NCBI GenBank assembly: GCA_902541315.1
Contig: CACBQF010000001.1
Coordinates: forward strand, 1-64,000
Source: an uncultured Pelagibacteraceae bacterium
Lineage (GTDB): Bacteria; Pseudomonadota; Alphaproteobacteria; Pelagibacterales; Pelagibacteraceae
Direction: 5' to 3'
DNA: 64,000 nucleotides
The translations under genes and the position numbers were made by a program. Below the pieces are notes generated by a model. That model worked only from the letters and a program-made list of their open reading frames with translations, did no database searches and had not been told where the DNA came from. Below, one piece after another: positions 51,263 through 60,340 of this stretch (position 1 is the first letter of the stretch; each line of letters starts with the position of its first letter).

Positions 51263-52966
51263 TTATTTTAAATATATTAATTTATCAAAATATCTTGAAT
51301 TTCTTTTTTTGTGGGTTATCACAAAAATTAATAACTTCTTTTTAATTTTTTTAAAATTTTTAAAAATAAGATCTTCAGTATGGGAGTCCAAATTACTTGT
51401 TGCTTCATCAAAAACTAGTATATTATCAGCATGATAAATTGCTCTTGCTATAGCAATTCTTTGTCTCTGGCCAACAGAAAGATTAGAACCATCATTTTTT
51501 AGGTATATATTATCCTTAACTTTTTTATTTAATAAAAAACTTTTTACACGAGAAATTTCGATAGCCTCTTTATATTTATTATTATCTACTTTATCCCCAA
51601 AACTAAAAGTTATATTATTTTTAAGAGTATCATTTAATAAATGAATATTCTGAGAAACATATCCAACATTTCCAAAAACATTAAAAATACTTTTATTTTT
51701 TTTTAAATTTTCCTTATTTATTTTTATAAAACCAGATTTTGGGATTAATATTCCTGCAATTATTAATCCAAGTGTTGATTTACCAACACCAGATTTTCCC
51801 ATAATTCCAATAATCTGTCCTTTATTAGCTTTAAATGAAACTTTTTTTAAAATTTTCTTTTTATTATAATCAAATGAAATATTTTTTAATTCAAAGGCAT
51901 TTATTTTTTTTTTGTTTTGATATTCTTGAGCAAAATTTTTGATCATTCTTTTTTTTAAAATTGATAACTCATTACTAATGTTTTCAAGTGACCTTTTGCT
52001 AAAATAAATTAAATTTATATTTGATTGTATCAATGAAATCGATGGCATGATTCTTGAAAGTGTTGCTATTATTATAAAAAATTCCTCAAATATTATTTGT
52101 GGGTCTTTACCAAATTTTAAATTATAGATTAAAAAAAAAACAAAAAAAACAATTATAGAAAGTTCAATTATACTTTTTGGCAAAGAATTGAGGAAAGTTT
52201 GTAAATTTCTCTGTTTAACTAATTGATCAAAAAAAATAAAATAACGATCAAAAAATCTATTATTAAGATTTTTTAATTTTTTTTCTAGAAATAAATTCGC
52301 ACTATCAATCACTGACTCCGAAACCTTAACACTAAAAGATGCTATCTCGTTACTTATCAATAGCATCTTTTTTTTTAATAACTTATAAAATAGATAAACT
52401 ATTAAAATGATACCTAAAAAATATGGAATTAAGAATTGAATATTTCCAACATTAAGTATTAACGTAATTGATAAAATAACAAAAATTAAATTAAAAAATA
52501 AATCGAAAATATTAAATGCAAGCCTTTCAAAATTTTTACTTTCAGTTAAAATATTTCGAATAAGCTCCCCTTGAGTGAAAGATCTAAATTTTAAAAAGTT
52601 ATAATTTGTAAATACTTTTAAGAGATTAATATATAAATTTGAAACAATATACTTTTGAATTCTTAAATTAGTCCATGTAAATATAAGAAGTATTGTATGC
52701 TTTGTAATAAATGTCACTAATAAAATGGATAAATAAAAACTTATATCCTTACTCAAAAAAAAGTCAGTGTTTATAAATTCAGACATTTTGAGCAAATATT
52801 TTGGTGGTTGTTTACTTATCAATAAAAGTATAATGGGTAGTATCGTAAGGAGCCCTAATAATTCAAATATTTTTGATACGACGTTCAATAAGTTTGAAAA
52901 CGTATATAAAATTATGTGTTTAAAATTTAAAAATTTAAATACAGACTTAATGATTTTAAATAGCAT
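51263..52966 (-). CDS. ABC exporter, MsbA/PglK-like
   Basis: A 567-residue half-transporter with six membrane helices in the first 330 residues and a nucleotide-binding domain after. Walker A is GIMGKSGVGKSTLG near residue 386, the signature is LSVGQRQRIAIARAI near 493, Walker B is ILVFDEATSNLD near 514 and the H-loop His is in VITHKKR. In this island, with no Wzx flippase seen, it could flip the lipid-linked oligosaccharide as PglK/Wzk does in Campylobacter and Helicobacter. Lipid A export (MsbA) is the main alternative. Confidence 0.85.
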   Translation of the reverse strand: MLFKIIKSVFKFLNFKHIILYTFSNLLNVVSKIFELLGLLTILPIILLLISKQPPKYLLKMSEFINTDFFLSKDISFYLSILLVTFITKHTILLIFTWTNLRIQKYIVSNLYINLLKVFTNYNFLKFRSFTQGELIRNILTESKNFERLAFNIFDLFFNLIFVILSITLILNVGNIQFLIPYFLGIILIVYLFYKLLKKKMLLISNEIASFSVKVSESVIDSANLFLEKKLKNLNNRFFDRYFIFFDQLVKQRNLQTFLNSLPKSIIELSIIVFFVFFLIYNLKFGKDPQIIFEEFFIIIATLSRIMPSISLIQSNINLIYFSKRSLENISNELSILKKRMIKNFAQEYQNKKKINAFELKNISFDYNKKKILKKVSFKANKGQIIGIMGKSGVGKSTLGLIIAGILIPKSGFIKINKENLKKNKSIFNVFGNVGYVSQNIHLLNDTLKNNITFSFGDKVDNNKYKEAIEISRVKSFLLNKKVKDNIYLKNDGSNLSVGQRQRIAIARAIYHADNILVFDEATSNLDSHTEDLIFKNFKKIKKKLLIFVITHKKRNSRYFDKLIYLK

Positions 52967-53004
52967 AAATTAGCTAAATTTAAGTGTTATTTTGAACAAT
53001 TTTC

Positions 53005-53550
53005 TTATACATTTTTATTACTTAAAAAATCCACTGCCATTAAAATCCATACGTGATGAGTCATTTCGACAATATTGTACTCTCTCGAATTTACCCAAAA
53101 ATTTAATTTACCCAATTTTTTAAGAGGATTATTTTTTTTAAAACCACTAAAAGTCACTAATTTAATTTTTTTTTTATTACAATACTTAGCTGCATTAACA
53201 ATATTTTCTGATTTTCCGCTGCTACTTATAAGCACAACCAAATCACCTTTATCAGCATGAGACTTTAGTGCTTCAGTAATCCAATTATTATAACCATAAT
53301 CATTTGCATAACATGTTATTAAATCTGCTTCGTTAAAATTGATTGACCTTATTTTACAAACTTTTGAAAAATCAACACTCACATGAGAAGCCATTGCAGC
53401 GCTACCCCCATTACCAGCAAAAACAACTTTTTTATTATTTTTTTTTATTTTCTTTAATAAATCTATAAACAGTTCAAAGTTAGTTGTTGGAAGTTTTGAA
53501 TTAATTAGATTTAACTTTTTAAAATAATTATTAACAAATTTTTCAACCAT
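53005..53550 (-). CDS. gmhA: Sedoheptulose-7-phosphate isomerase-like SIS protein
   Basis: First step of nucleotide-heptose synthesis, giving heptose 7-phosphate from sedoheptulose 7-phosphate. The 181-residue SIS-domain protein shows VVFAGNGGSAAMASHVSVDF near residue 42 (the GmhA N-G-G-S-A motif with a following His), LVVLISSSGKSENI near 104 and EMTHHVWILMAVD near 161 with the catalytic Glu/His pair. It is a little shorter than E. coli GmhA. It lies four bases after the fused nucleotidyltransferase-phosphatase gene, in keeping with that pathway. Confidence 0.85.
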   Translation of the reverse strand: MVEKFVNNYFKKLNLINSKLPTTNFELFIDLLKKIKKNNKKVVFAGNGGSAAMASHVSVDFSKVCKIRSINFNEADLITCYANDYGYNNWITEALKSHADKGDLVVLISSSGKSENIVNAAKYCNKKKIKLVTFSGFKKNNPLKKLGKLNFWVNSREYNIVEMTHHVWILMAVDFLSNKNV

Positions 53551-53554
53551 TAAA

Positions 53555-54763
53555 TTAATATCTCGAATTCAATTTGTTTCTGATTGATTTTGAGAGGTTA
53601 TATATAATTGTATCAGATTTAATTGTATTTTTCAAAGTATTTAACTTATTTTTACTGCCTAGATAAATACATTTAGTATTCGCGTTATAGCTAGCTAAAA
53701 CATCCCTGGGATCGTCCCCAATATAAAATGTTTTATCGAGCAGTAATTTATATCTTTCTGCTGCTCTTAGAAAATTTCCTGGATTAGGTTTTCTATAAAA
53801 ACTTTTTGATTCAAAATGATCGGTCGATATAAAGTAATCCATTAAAGTTATGTTGTGTGTTTTGAGATAACTTTTAATATATCTATTTATCTTAATTAAA
53901 TCTGAAATTTTGACATCTTTTGTAGAAACTCCTGCTTGATTTGAAATACATATTAGTCTGATTTTTGGATATTTTTTTAATATTGATATAATTTTATAAT
54001 TCATTTTTAATTCCTCTAATCTAGTTACATATCTATTTTTTGAATTGACCTTATTAATTACTCCATCTCTATCAATTAGTATTACATTTTTCTTCTTAAA
54101 ATAATGTCTAGTCTCCTTAAGCCTTTTTATATCAGAAATACTTAGATATTTACTGAAAGTCTTTAGGGCTGTTAATTTTTTTTCAATAAATTTGTTTCTA
54201 AAATAAGAATTAAAATTAACATTATTTGAAGCAAGATATTTTATAATTTTCTTACTACAAATCATGTATCCAATCTCAACAAATTTAAAATGTTTTTTTC
54301 TTTTTAAATGGTAACGGACATTATAATCTTTGGTGAAGTTAATGTTGCCTAATTTTTTTCTTGCTACTGTTAGGGTAATCAAACTTTTAGTTTTTTTAAA
54401 AAATTTATAGTTTTTATTGAGGTTTAATGAACAATAATTATCAGAGTACATTAATAAAAAATCTTCATTTATTTTATTTTTAATTGTATATAATCTTAAT
54501 CCTGACTCAACATTAGGGGGATTATAAGAATACTCAATTTTCAAACCTAATTTTGTCCCAAATTTGAAGTATTTAATAATTTGATCTTTTTTGAAGCCAA
54601 CAAGTAAAAAAACTTTTTTGATACCCTGCTCCTTTAGTTGAACTAATAAATGCTCTAAGAAAGGTTTTTTTTGGACAGAGACCATTGGTTTAGGTTTATT
54701 TTTAGTGATTGATTTTAATCTTGTTCCATAACCTCCACAAAAGATAACGCAAGTCTTAATCAT
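53555..54763 (-). CDS. Heptose-1-P guanylyltransferase fused to heptose bisphosphate phosphatase (HddC-GmhB)
   Basis: A bifunctional protein of about 402 residues. The N-terminal 220 form a nucleotidyltransferase: VIFCGGYGTRLKSITKNKPK and LLMYSDNY near residue 98. From about 230 a HAD phosphatase follows with ILIDRDGVIN (D-x-D nucleophile), ICISNQAGV, and YIGDDPRDVLAS at the end, as in GmhB. Together these give the GDP-heptose pathway's phosphatase and GTP-dependent activation in one chain. The ATG at 54763 is preferred over an upstream start six codons earlier. It lies upstream of gmhA with a four-base gap. Confidence 0.87.
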   Translation of the reverse strand: MIKTCVIFCGGYGTRLKSITKNKPKPMVSVQKKPFLEHLLVQLKEQGIKKVFLLVGFKKDQIIKYFKFGTKLGLKIEYSYNPPNVESGLRLYTIKNKINEDFLLMYSDNYCSLNLNKNYKFFKKTKSLITLTVARKKLGNINFTKDYNVRYHLKRKKHFKFVEIGYMICSKKIIKYLASNNVNFNSYFRNKFIEKKLTALKTFSKYLSISDIKRLKETRHYFKKKNVILIDRDGVINKVNSKNRYVTRLEELKMNYKIISILKKYPKIRLICISNQAGVSTKDVKISDLIKINRYIKSYLKTHNITLMDYFISTDHFESKSFYRKPNPGNFLRAAERYKLLLDKTFYIGDDPRDVLASYNANTKCIYLGSKNKLNTLKNTIKSDTIIYNLSKSIRNKLNSRY

Positions 54764-54912
54764 AAATATTAATAAATTCAATTTTAAATTTATACATTTT
54801 ATCAGAAAGTTTTTTACTAATTGATAATTTATATAAAGATAAAATTTAATAGTTTATTTTTTTTTTTTAAGTTATAAACAGTGTTTAATCAAATAAAATA
54901 ATATTAAAAATC

Positions 54913-55896
54913 GTGAAAAAAAAAAATATTCTTATTACTGGTGCCAATGGATTTGTTGGATCGCATTTCTTAGATTTTTTAATTAAAAAATATCCAAATA
55001 ATAACGTTTGGTTAAGTAAAAGATGGCATTTGTCTAATCTTGATAATATAAAAACTCATCTCAAAAAAGTAAATTTAATAGACTGTGACATCACCGACCC
55101 TGTTTCAACAAGACAAATGATTTTAAAAATAAAACCAAGTCATATATTCCATTTTGCAGCTGAAAGTTTTGTTTCACCGTCATGGGAAAATCCAAACAGA
55201 TACATGAGTGTGAACTACAATGGTACTTTAAATTTACTTGATGCCATAAAATTTTTTAAACTTAAAACAAAAATTTTAATACCAGGTTCTGGTGAGGAAT
55301 ATGGTGAAATTTATAAGAACGAGGTTCCTATTACTCCTGAGACAGTTCTGAGGCCAGTTAACCCTTATGCAGTAAGCAAAATTGCACAGGATTTAATAGG
55401 TTATGTTTATTACAAATCATATGGAGTAAATGTAATAAGAACCAGGTCATTTAATCATGAAGGTCCTCGAAGACAAAATGTATTCGGTATACCATGGTAT
55501 GCATATCAAATCGCCAAAATTGAGAAAAATTTGCAAAAACCAATAATTGAAGTTGGTGGAATTGATGATGAGAGAAATTTTACTCATGTTAAAGATATTG
55601 TAAAAGGTTATTGGTTAGCAATGACAAAATGTAAACCTGGAGAACTATATTTGTTAGGATCTGAAGATAAAAAAAATATTTCAACATTCAGAAATATTAT
55701 AAAGATGCTTTTAAAACTTTCTTATAAGAAAAATATAAAATTTAAAACTAATCTCAAATACGTGAGACCAACGCGGGTCCCTCTTTTAATTGGTGATACA
55801 AAAAAATTTAGAAAATTAACGAATTGGAAACCTAAAATTTCATTAAATGAAATTCTTGAAGATACACTCAATTATTGGCGCAATGAGCTAAAGTAA
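54913..55896 (+). CDS. GDP-heptose/mannose 4,6-dehydratase-like SDR
   Basis: A 327-residue extended SDR with a GTG start. ILITGANGFVGSHFLDFL, HFAAESFVSPSWENP near residue 79, GSGEEYGEI near 128 and the catalytic Y..SK (NPYAVSKIAQDL near 149) are present; RTRSFNHEGPRRQ and RNFTHVKDIVKGYWL follow, both shared with GMD-like enzymes. Next to heptose genes it most likely dehydrates GDP-D-glycero-D-manno-heptose (as DmhA does). GDP-mannose as substrate is the alternative, but gmd is already present at 12.8 kb. Confidence 0.83.
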   Translation: MKKKNILITGANGFVGSHFLDFLIKKYPNNNVWLSKRWHLSNLDNIKTHLKKVNLIDCDITDPVSTRQMILKIKPSHIFHFAAESFVSPSWENPNRYMSVNYNGTLNLLDAIKFFKLKTKILIPGSGEEYGEIYKNEVPITPETVLRPVNPYAVSKIAQDLIGYVYYKSYGVNVIRTRSFNHEGPRRQNVFGIPWYAYQIAKIEKNLQKPIIEVGGIDDERNFTHVKDIVKGYWLAMTKCKPGELYLLGSEDKKNISTFRNIIKMLLKLSYKKNIKFKTNLKYVRPTRVPLLIGDTKKFRKLTNWKPKISLNEILEDTLNYWRNELK

Positions 55897-55904
55897 ATTT
55901 TTAA

Positions 55905-56891
55905 ATGCAAGCAAGAAAAATTGTAATAACAAGAACCCCACTTCGAATTAGCTTTATGGGTGGAGGTACTGACTTTAAGTATTTTTATAAGAATAATGTT
56001 GCTGGAATAGTAAGCTCAACAATTAATAGATTTGTTTATGTTACTGTTAAGAGACATCCAAGATTTTTTTTTGAAAACTATAGACTTAATTATTCAAAAT
56101 CTGAGACCGCTTTAAAAATTAGTGATATTAAAAACGATATAATTAGAGAATGTATTAAATTTTCTGGTATTAAAGAAAAACTATATATATCAACTATTTC
56201 AGACTTTCCCTCAAATACAGGGCTAGGTGGATCGAGTGCATTTGTGGTTGGTTTATTAAAAGCATTATTTGAATTACAGAATAAATCTATTTCAAAAGAT
56301 AAATTATTAGAATATGCAATAAAAATTGAAATAGATATTCTTAAGAGTCCAATAGGTATTCAAGATCATATATCTGCTGTTTACGGTGGTTTAAACTATA
56401 TTAAGATTCATAAAAACAATATAAAAATAAATGAAATAAAGATGAACAAGTATAAAATTAATTTTTTTTTTAAAAAAATAAATTTATTCTGGACAGGAGG
56501 AACTAGAGAAGCAAATAAAATTTTGTCAGATCAAAAAAAAAATTTAAAAAAAAATATAAAAAATTTAAAAGTATTGCAAAACAAAAGTGTACTTTTTTAC
56601 TCTGAATTAAAAAAAAAAAAACACAATTTAAATAAAATCTGCGAAATGATTGATGAAAGTTGGAAATTAAAAAGTAAGTTTTCAAATAAAATAGTAAATA
56701 ACAAAATTTTAAATGTAATTTCTTTGTTAAAAAAAAATAACTTTCATGGACTTAAAATTTTAGGTGCAGGTGGTGGGGGTTTCGTACTTGCATTTAATAA
56801 AAAAAAAAATTTAAATAAAACCTTAAAAAATTTAAAAAATATTTCAATAGAATATCAAAAAGTTGGGAGTGAAATTATATACAAAAAATAA
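55905..56891 (+). CDS. hddA: D-glycero-alpha-D-manno-heptose 7-phosphate kinase (GHMP)
   Basis: A 328-residue GHMP kinase. RTPLRISFMGGGTDFKYFYK is the family start (heptose kinase form), SDFPSNTGLGGSSAFVVGLL near residue 104 is the ATP-binding PxxxGLGSSA motif, and ILGAGGGGFVLAF near 286 is the third GHMP motif. It phosphorylates C1 of heptose 7-phosphate with alpha geometry, for the GDP route. Residues 195-245 contain an unusually lysine-rich stretch. It follows the dehydratase gene by eight bases. Confidence 0.88.
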   Translation: MQARKIVITRTPLRISFMGGGTDFKYFYKNNVAGIVSSTINRFVYVTVKRHPRFFFENYRLNYSKSETALKISDIKNDIIRECIKFSGIKEKLYISTISDFPSNTGLGGSSAFVVGLLKALFELQNKSISKDKLLEYAIKIEIDILKSPIGIQDHISAVYGGLNYIKIHKNNIKINEIKMNKYKINFFFKKINLFWTGGTREANKILSDQKKNLKKNIKNLKVLQNKSVLFYSELKKKKHNLNKICEMIDESWKLKSKFSNKIVNNKILNVISLLKKNNFHGLKILGAGGGGFVLAFNKKKNLNKTLKNLKNISIEYQKVGSEIIYKK

Positions 56892-56893
56892 AT

Positions 56894-57424
56894 ATGAAAA
56901 TTTTAAAACAAAAAATTAAAGGTGTATTTTTAATAAAACCAAAATTATTTAGAGATAAAAGAGGTATCTTCAGAAGACATTTTTGTAAAAGTACATTCAA
57001 ACTTAACAAACTTTCACACAGTGTATTACAGTCGAATTTATCAGAAAATTTTTCTAAAGGAACTTTGAGAGGATTTCATTATCAAGAAACACCATATGGA
57101 GAAGATAAAACAATGTCGTGTATTTCGGGTGCAATTTACGATATTGTTTGTGATGTAAGGCCAAAATCTAAAACATATGGAAAGTGGATTGGATTTGAAA
57201 TTAATGATAAAAATAGATATTCAATCCACATCCCAAAAGGCTGTGCAAATGCATTTTTAACTTTAAAAAATAATACTGTTGTACATTATTATTGTTCACA
57301 AAATTACAAACCAAAAAAAGAAAAATGTATAAGGTTCAATGATCCATTTTTTGATTTTAAATGGCCTATTAAACCGAAAATTATTTCTGTAAAAGACAAA
57401 AACCACAAAAATTTCCAATTATGA
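56894..57424 (+). CDS. RmlC-like 3,5-epimerase
   Basis: A 176-residue cupin of the dTDP-4-dehydrorhamnose 3,5-epimerase family. The catalytic His is in LRGFHYQE (His62), KTMSCISGAIYDIVCDVR follows near residue 73, and IRFNDPFFDFKWP near 148 closes the fold. The usual HGF after the I-P-x-G motif is replaced by NAF (IPKGCANAF near 115), a difference from RmlC that may suit a GDP-6-deoxy-4-keto-heptose substrate. It lies two bases after the heptose kinase gene. Confidence 0.85.
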   Translation: MKILKQKIKGVFLIKPKLFRDKRGIFRRHFCKSTFKLNKLSHSVLQSNLSENFSKGTLRGFHYQETPYGEDKTMSCISGAIYDIVCDVRPKSKTYGKWIGFEINDKNRYSIHIPKGCANAFLTLKNNTVVHYYCSQNYKPKKEKCIRFNDPFFDFKWPIKPKIISVKDKNHKNFQL

Positions 57425-57431
57425 TATTTTT

Positions 57432-58247
57432 ATGAACATACTAATAGTTGGCGGAAGCGGTTTCATTGGACATCATTTAACAAAAAAAATTCATGACCTT
57501 AAATATAACTATTTATCCACTTACAGAACAAAAAAACCAAGTAAATTAAATTTTTTTAAATTAAATCTGAATAAATTTGAGAGTAAAAAGAATATAATTT
57601 CTAAATTTAAGCCAAATATAATAATTTATCTTGCTTGGAATGGTATACCAAATTATTCCAAAAAAAATTCAGAACATAACTTGTATATTTCAAAGAAATT
57701 TATAGATTTTATTAGTAAGTTAGACTCTATAAATAGAATAATCATATCTGGTAGTTGTTTTGAAAAAAAAAAAGATATTAATCTTAAATTTTTTGTAAAA
57801 GCTAAATTAGAACTTAAAAATTATATATATAAAAAATTCAAAAATAAAAAGGTTAAACAAATATGGGTAAGAATTTTTTATGTTTATGGAAAAGGTCAAA
57901 GAAAACTTTCTTTAATACCAACATTAATTCGAAAACTTAAAAAAGGTATTAACCCAGAAATCAAGAACCTTAATTCCTCAAACGATTTTATTTACATAAA
58001 AGATGTTGTAGATTTTTTTATTAAATGCATAAAACTAAAAACAAGTAAAAATATACTTGAATGTGGCTGCGGTAAATTATATTCCGTAAGTGAAGTTTGC
58101 CTAATTACAGAAAAGTTAATTCTAAATAAAATAAAATTTTTTAAAATTTCTAAGCAAGGACCTGTAAAAAAAGGTATGAAGGCTAGTGCTTATAATTGGT
58201 TTAAACCAAGATACAAACTTCAAAGGGCAATCAAAGAAATGCTTTAA
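57432..58247 (+). CDS. NAD-dependent epimerase/reductase (short SDR)
   Basis: A 271-residue extended SDR with ILIVGGSGFIGHHLTKKI at the start, IIYLAWNGIPNYSK near residue 61, and ISGSCFE near 98; the catalytic YxxxK is not evident where expected (the region reads FFVKAKLELKNYIY, with Lys but no Tyr in register). IWVRIFYVYGKGQR and NDFIYIKDVVDF are normal. In context it should be the final 4-keto reductase of the GDP-deoxyheptose route. The missing Tyr makes the assignment less certain. Confidence 0.72.
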   Translation: MNILIVGGSGFIGHHLTKKIHDLKYNYLSTYRTKKPSKLNFFKLNLNKFESKKNIISKFKPNIIIYLAWNGIPNYSKKNSEHNLYISKKFIDFISKLDSINRIIISGSCFEKKKDINLKFFVKAKLELKNYIYKKFKNKKVKQIWVRIFYVYGKGQRKLSLIPTLIRKLKKGINPEIKNLNSSNDFIYIKDVVDFFIKCIKLKTSKNILECGCGKLYSVSEVCLITEKLILNKIKFFKISKQGPVKKGMKASAYNWFKPRYKLQRAIKEML

Positions 58248-58260
58248 TTAAAGTTGATCT

Positions 58261-59154
58261 TTATATTTTGTAAAAATTTTTAACAATTTTGAACTCTGAA
58301 AATGTATTTTTATTGTTTGTCTTGTGCTTATTATTTTTTAGAATTAAATTAAATTTTTTTTTTAAAAAACTTTTTCTCGGAAAAAAATCAAATTTTAAAT
58401 TACAAATATTTATAATTGAAAAAAAATTAAATTTCTGAGTTGGGGGATAATCTTTTGATATCATTAATAAAATTCTGAAAAAATTTTTAATTCTAAACCA
58501 AAGCGGATAATTATATAATATAGCTAGACCAACCTTGGTATTTGATTGTTGTCTCATATTATAAATCTTATCAGTGTAAGATATTTTTCCTAAAATTAAT
58601 GAATATAAAGTAAAAAATAGCTCATGATTTATCTCAAATTCAGTGAATGATAGTTTTTTAAGTTTTCTAATCATTTTTTTAAAGAAATTTGTTTTATAAA
58701 TACAATAAGTAAAAAAAATATTTTTTTTTTTGATAAAAATCTTTAAGTTATTAAATGCACCTTTATTAAAATCAATTGATGATGGTTTTCTTTTAAAAAA
58801 AATTTTTTTGTTTTTTAGATAAAAATTATAAGTTATTCCTCTACCTACATCGTAATCATCTTTATTCATTTTATCCAAAATTATACGAATATTCTTAGGG
58901 ATATAAAGGTCATCATCTGCCGCTAAGCAAACAAATCTCGTTTTTACTTTTTTTAACGCAAACTCAATTCTCTCTCTTCTATCTAATTTGGGTTTATGAA
59001 AGTAATTTTTTTTATCTTTAAAAAAAATATTTTTTTTATTTGTTCCATCAATTATTATGAAATTTTTTTCAATTTTATTTTTTTTATAGAATTTATATAA
59101 ATTTACTAAGTCATTTGATCTATTATAAGTAGGTAAAATAAATGTTAAATTCAT
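58261..59154 (-). CDS. Family 2 glycosyltransferase (TIGR00180-like)
   Basis: A GT-A protein of 297 residues. LTFILPTYNRSNDLVNLYKF at the N terminus and LAAADDDLYIPK near residue 77 (the D-x-D metal site) match the family of TIGR00180 glycosyltransferases, with HKPKLDRRERIEFALKK between. The remaining 200 residues are very Lys/Phe-rich and show no clear motif except MRQQSNTKVGLA near 200. Two adjacent Met codons occur; the second is used here. Its stop faces the heptose reductase gene, 13 bases away. Confidence 0.7.
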   Translation of the reverse strand: MNLTFILPTYNRSNDLVNLYKFYKKNKIEKNFIIIDGTNKKNIFFKDKKNYFHKPKLDRRERIEFALKKVKTRFVCLAADDDLYIPKNIRIILDKMNKDDYDVGRGITYNFYLKNKKIFFKRKPSSIDFNKGAFNNLKIFIKKKNIFFTYCIYKTNFFKKMIRKLKKLSFTEFEINHELFFTLYSLILGKISYTDKIYNMRQQSNTKVGLAILYNYPLWFRIKNFFRILLMISKDYPPTQKFNFFSIINICNLKFDFFPRKSFLKKKFNLILKNNKHKTNNKNTFSEFKIVKNFYKI

Positions 59155-59296
59155 AAACATTTAATCATTTCTAAATTGATAATGAATTTTGTTTTTTGAA
59201 AGATCCTGGAATTTTAATGTTGCTATTACTTTGATTTTCTATCATTCAGTTTTTAAAAATATTAAAGTGTAAAATAATTTATTTTTAAACTTGAAT

Positions 59297-60319
59297 TTAA
59301 AGTTTCATATAAGATTTAGCATCAGATCTGTCTAAGGATCCTTTATTATCCTCATCATTCCAAGTCCATCCTCTTTGGGCATTACTATAAAGAATTGTGC
59401 ATGTGCTGCACAAATCAATTTGATTTTTATTCTCCTCTAAATTTAATTTTCTTAATTTTTTATACGCAAGTGAATTGAATGCCTCTATTGGTGAAATTTC
59501 CTTAACATTACCCAATTCAAACTGACCCTCTAAAAAATCAGCAGGACATAAAGCAAGATTTCCATCTGCTAGAATACACAAAGATTCAAACACATAATGG
59601 CAGGGTTTTTTTTCTATGAACTCATCATATCTATTGCCTAACATTTTTTGCTTATTACCCTTATATCCACCCCAATTATGCTCAACATATGAATAAATAT
59701 CATCATTTTTTTGTGGATCTAATAGTTTTGACCAATATTCTTTAAATCCCTCATATTGGTGTCGATTGGAGTCTTGTAGAACAAACCTGAATATAAATCT
59801 TGTCTTATAGTTATTTTTGTCCCTTAACTTAATTATATTTTCAAAATTTCTAACGACTTTTTCATAATGAAGACCAACCCTTATTTTTGCATGTGTATCT
59901 GGATCAGTAGCATCAATACTTGCAATTATTGTGTCTATGCCTGCATCAAGCAAATCTTTACCCAAATTTTCATCTAATGCTTCACCGTTTGTAGCGATAG
60001 CAGTTCTTTTAAAATTTTTCTTTTTTGCATATTCTACTCTTTGGGCTAACCACTTATCAATGGTTGGTTCACCCAAACACCACAAATCAAATTTATTAAT
60101 TTGATCTGCATATGGTGACATCTGATCAACTATAGACTCATACAAATCCATCTTCATTACTCTTTTTTTTCTTGTAGTTGGATCATCTATAAAACACATT
60201 GTGCATTTAGCATTACACCCAAACACAGTTTCAATTGCTAATTCTGTAGGTATAATCTTGCCTTGTTGTGCAAGTTTCATCAAATTTTCTCTGTTATTTT
60301 TTGATAAATCGTATCCCAT
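59297..60319 (-). CDS. Radical SAM protein with SPASM domain
   Basis: A 340-residue iron-sulfur enzyme. ETVFGCNAKCTMCFIDDP near residue 33 carries the C-x3-C-x2-C cluster motif, CLGEPTID near 85 is the GGEP region, and AIATNGEALD near 108 follows. The C-terminal SPASM domain has C at CHYVFESLCILADGNLALCP near 240-260 and CSTC near 313 as auxiliary-cluster ligands. SPASM enzymes modify peptides or alter sugars. Its neighbours are a PhyH oxygenase and TPP-enzyme genes, so it probably belongs to a sugar-modifying set. Substrate unknown. Confidence 0.88.
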   Translation of the reverse strand: MGYDLSKNNRENLMKLAQQGKIIPTELAIETVFGCNAKCTMCFIDDPTTRKKRVMKMDLYESIVDQMSPYADQINKFDLWCLGEPTIDKWLAQRVEYAKKKNFKRTAIATNGEALDENLGKDLLDAGIDTIIASIDATDPDTHAKIRVGLHYEKVVRNFENIIKLRDKNNYKTRFIFRFVLQDSNRHQYEGFKEYWSKLLDPQKNDDIYSYVEHNWGGYKGNKQKMLGNRYDEFIEKKPCHYVFESLCILADGNLALCPADFLEGQFELGNVKEISPIEAFNSLAYKKLRKLNLEENKNQIDLCSTCTILYSNAQRGWTWNDEDNKGSLDRSDAKSYMKL

Positions 60320-60340
60320 TTAGTTAGTATAACTTATAAA

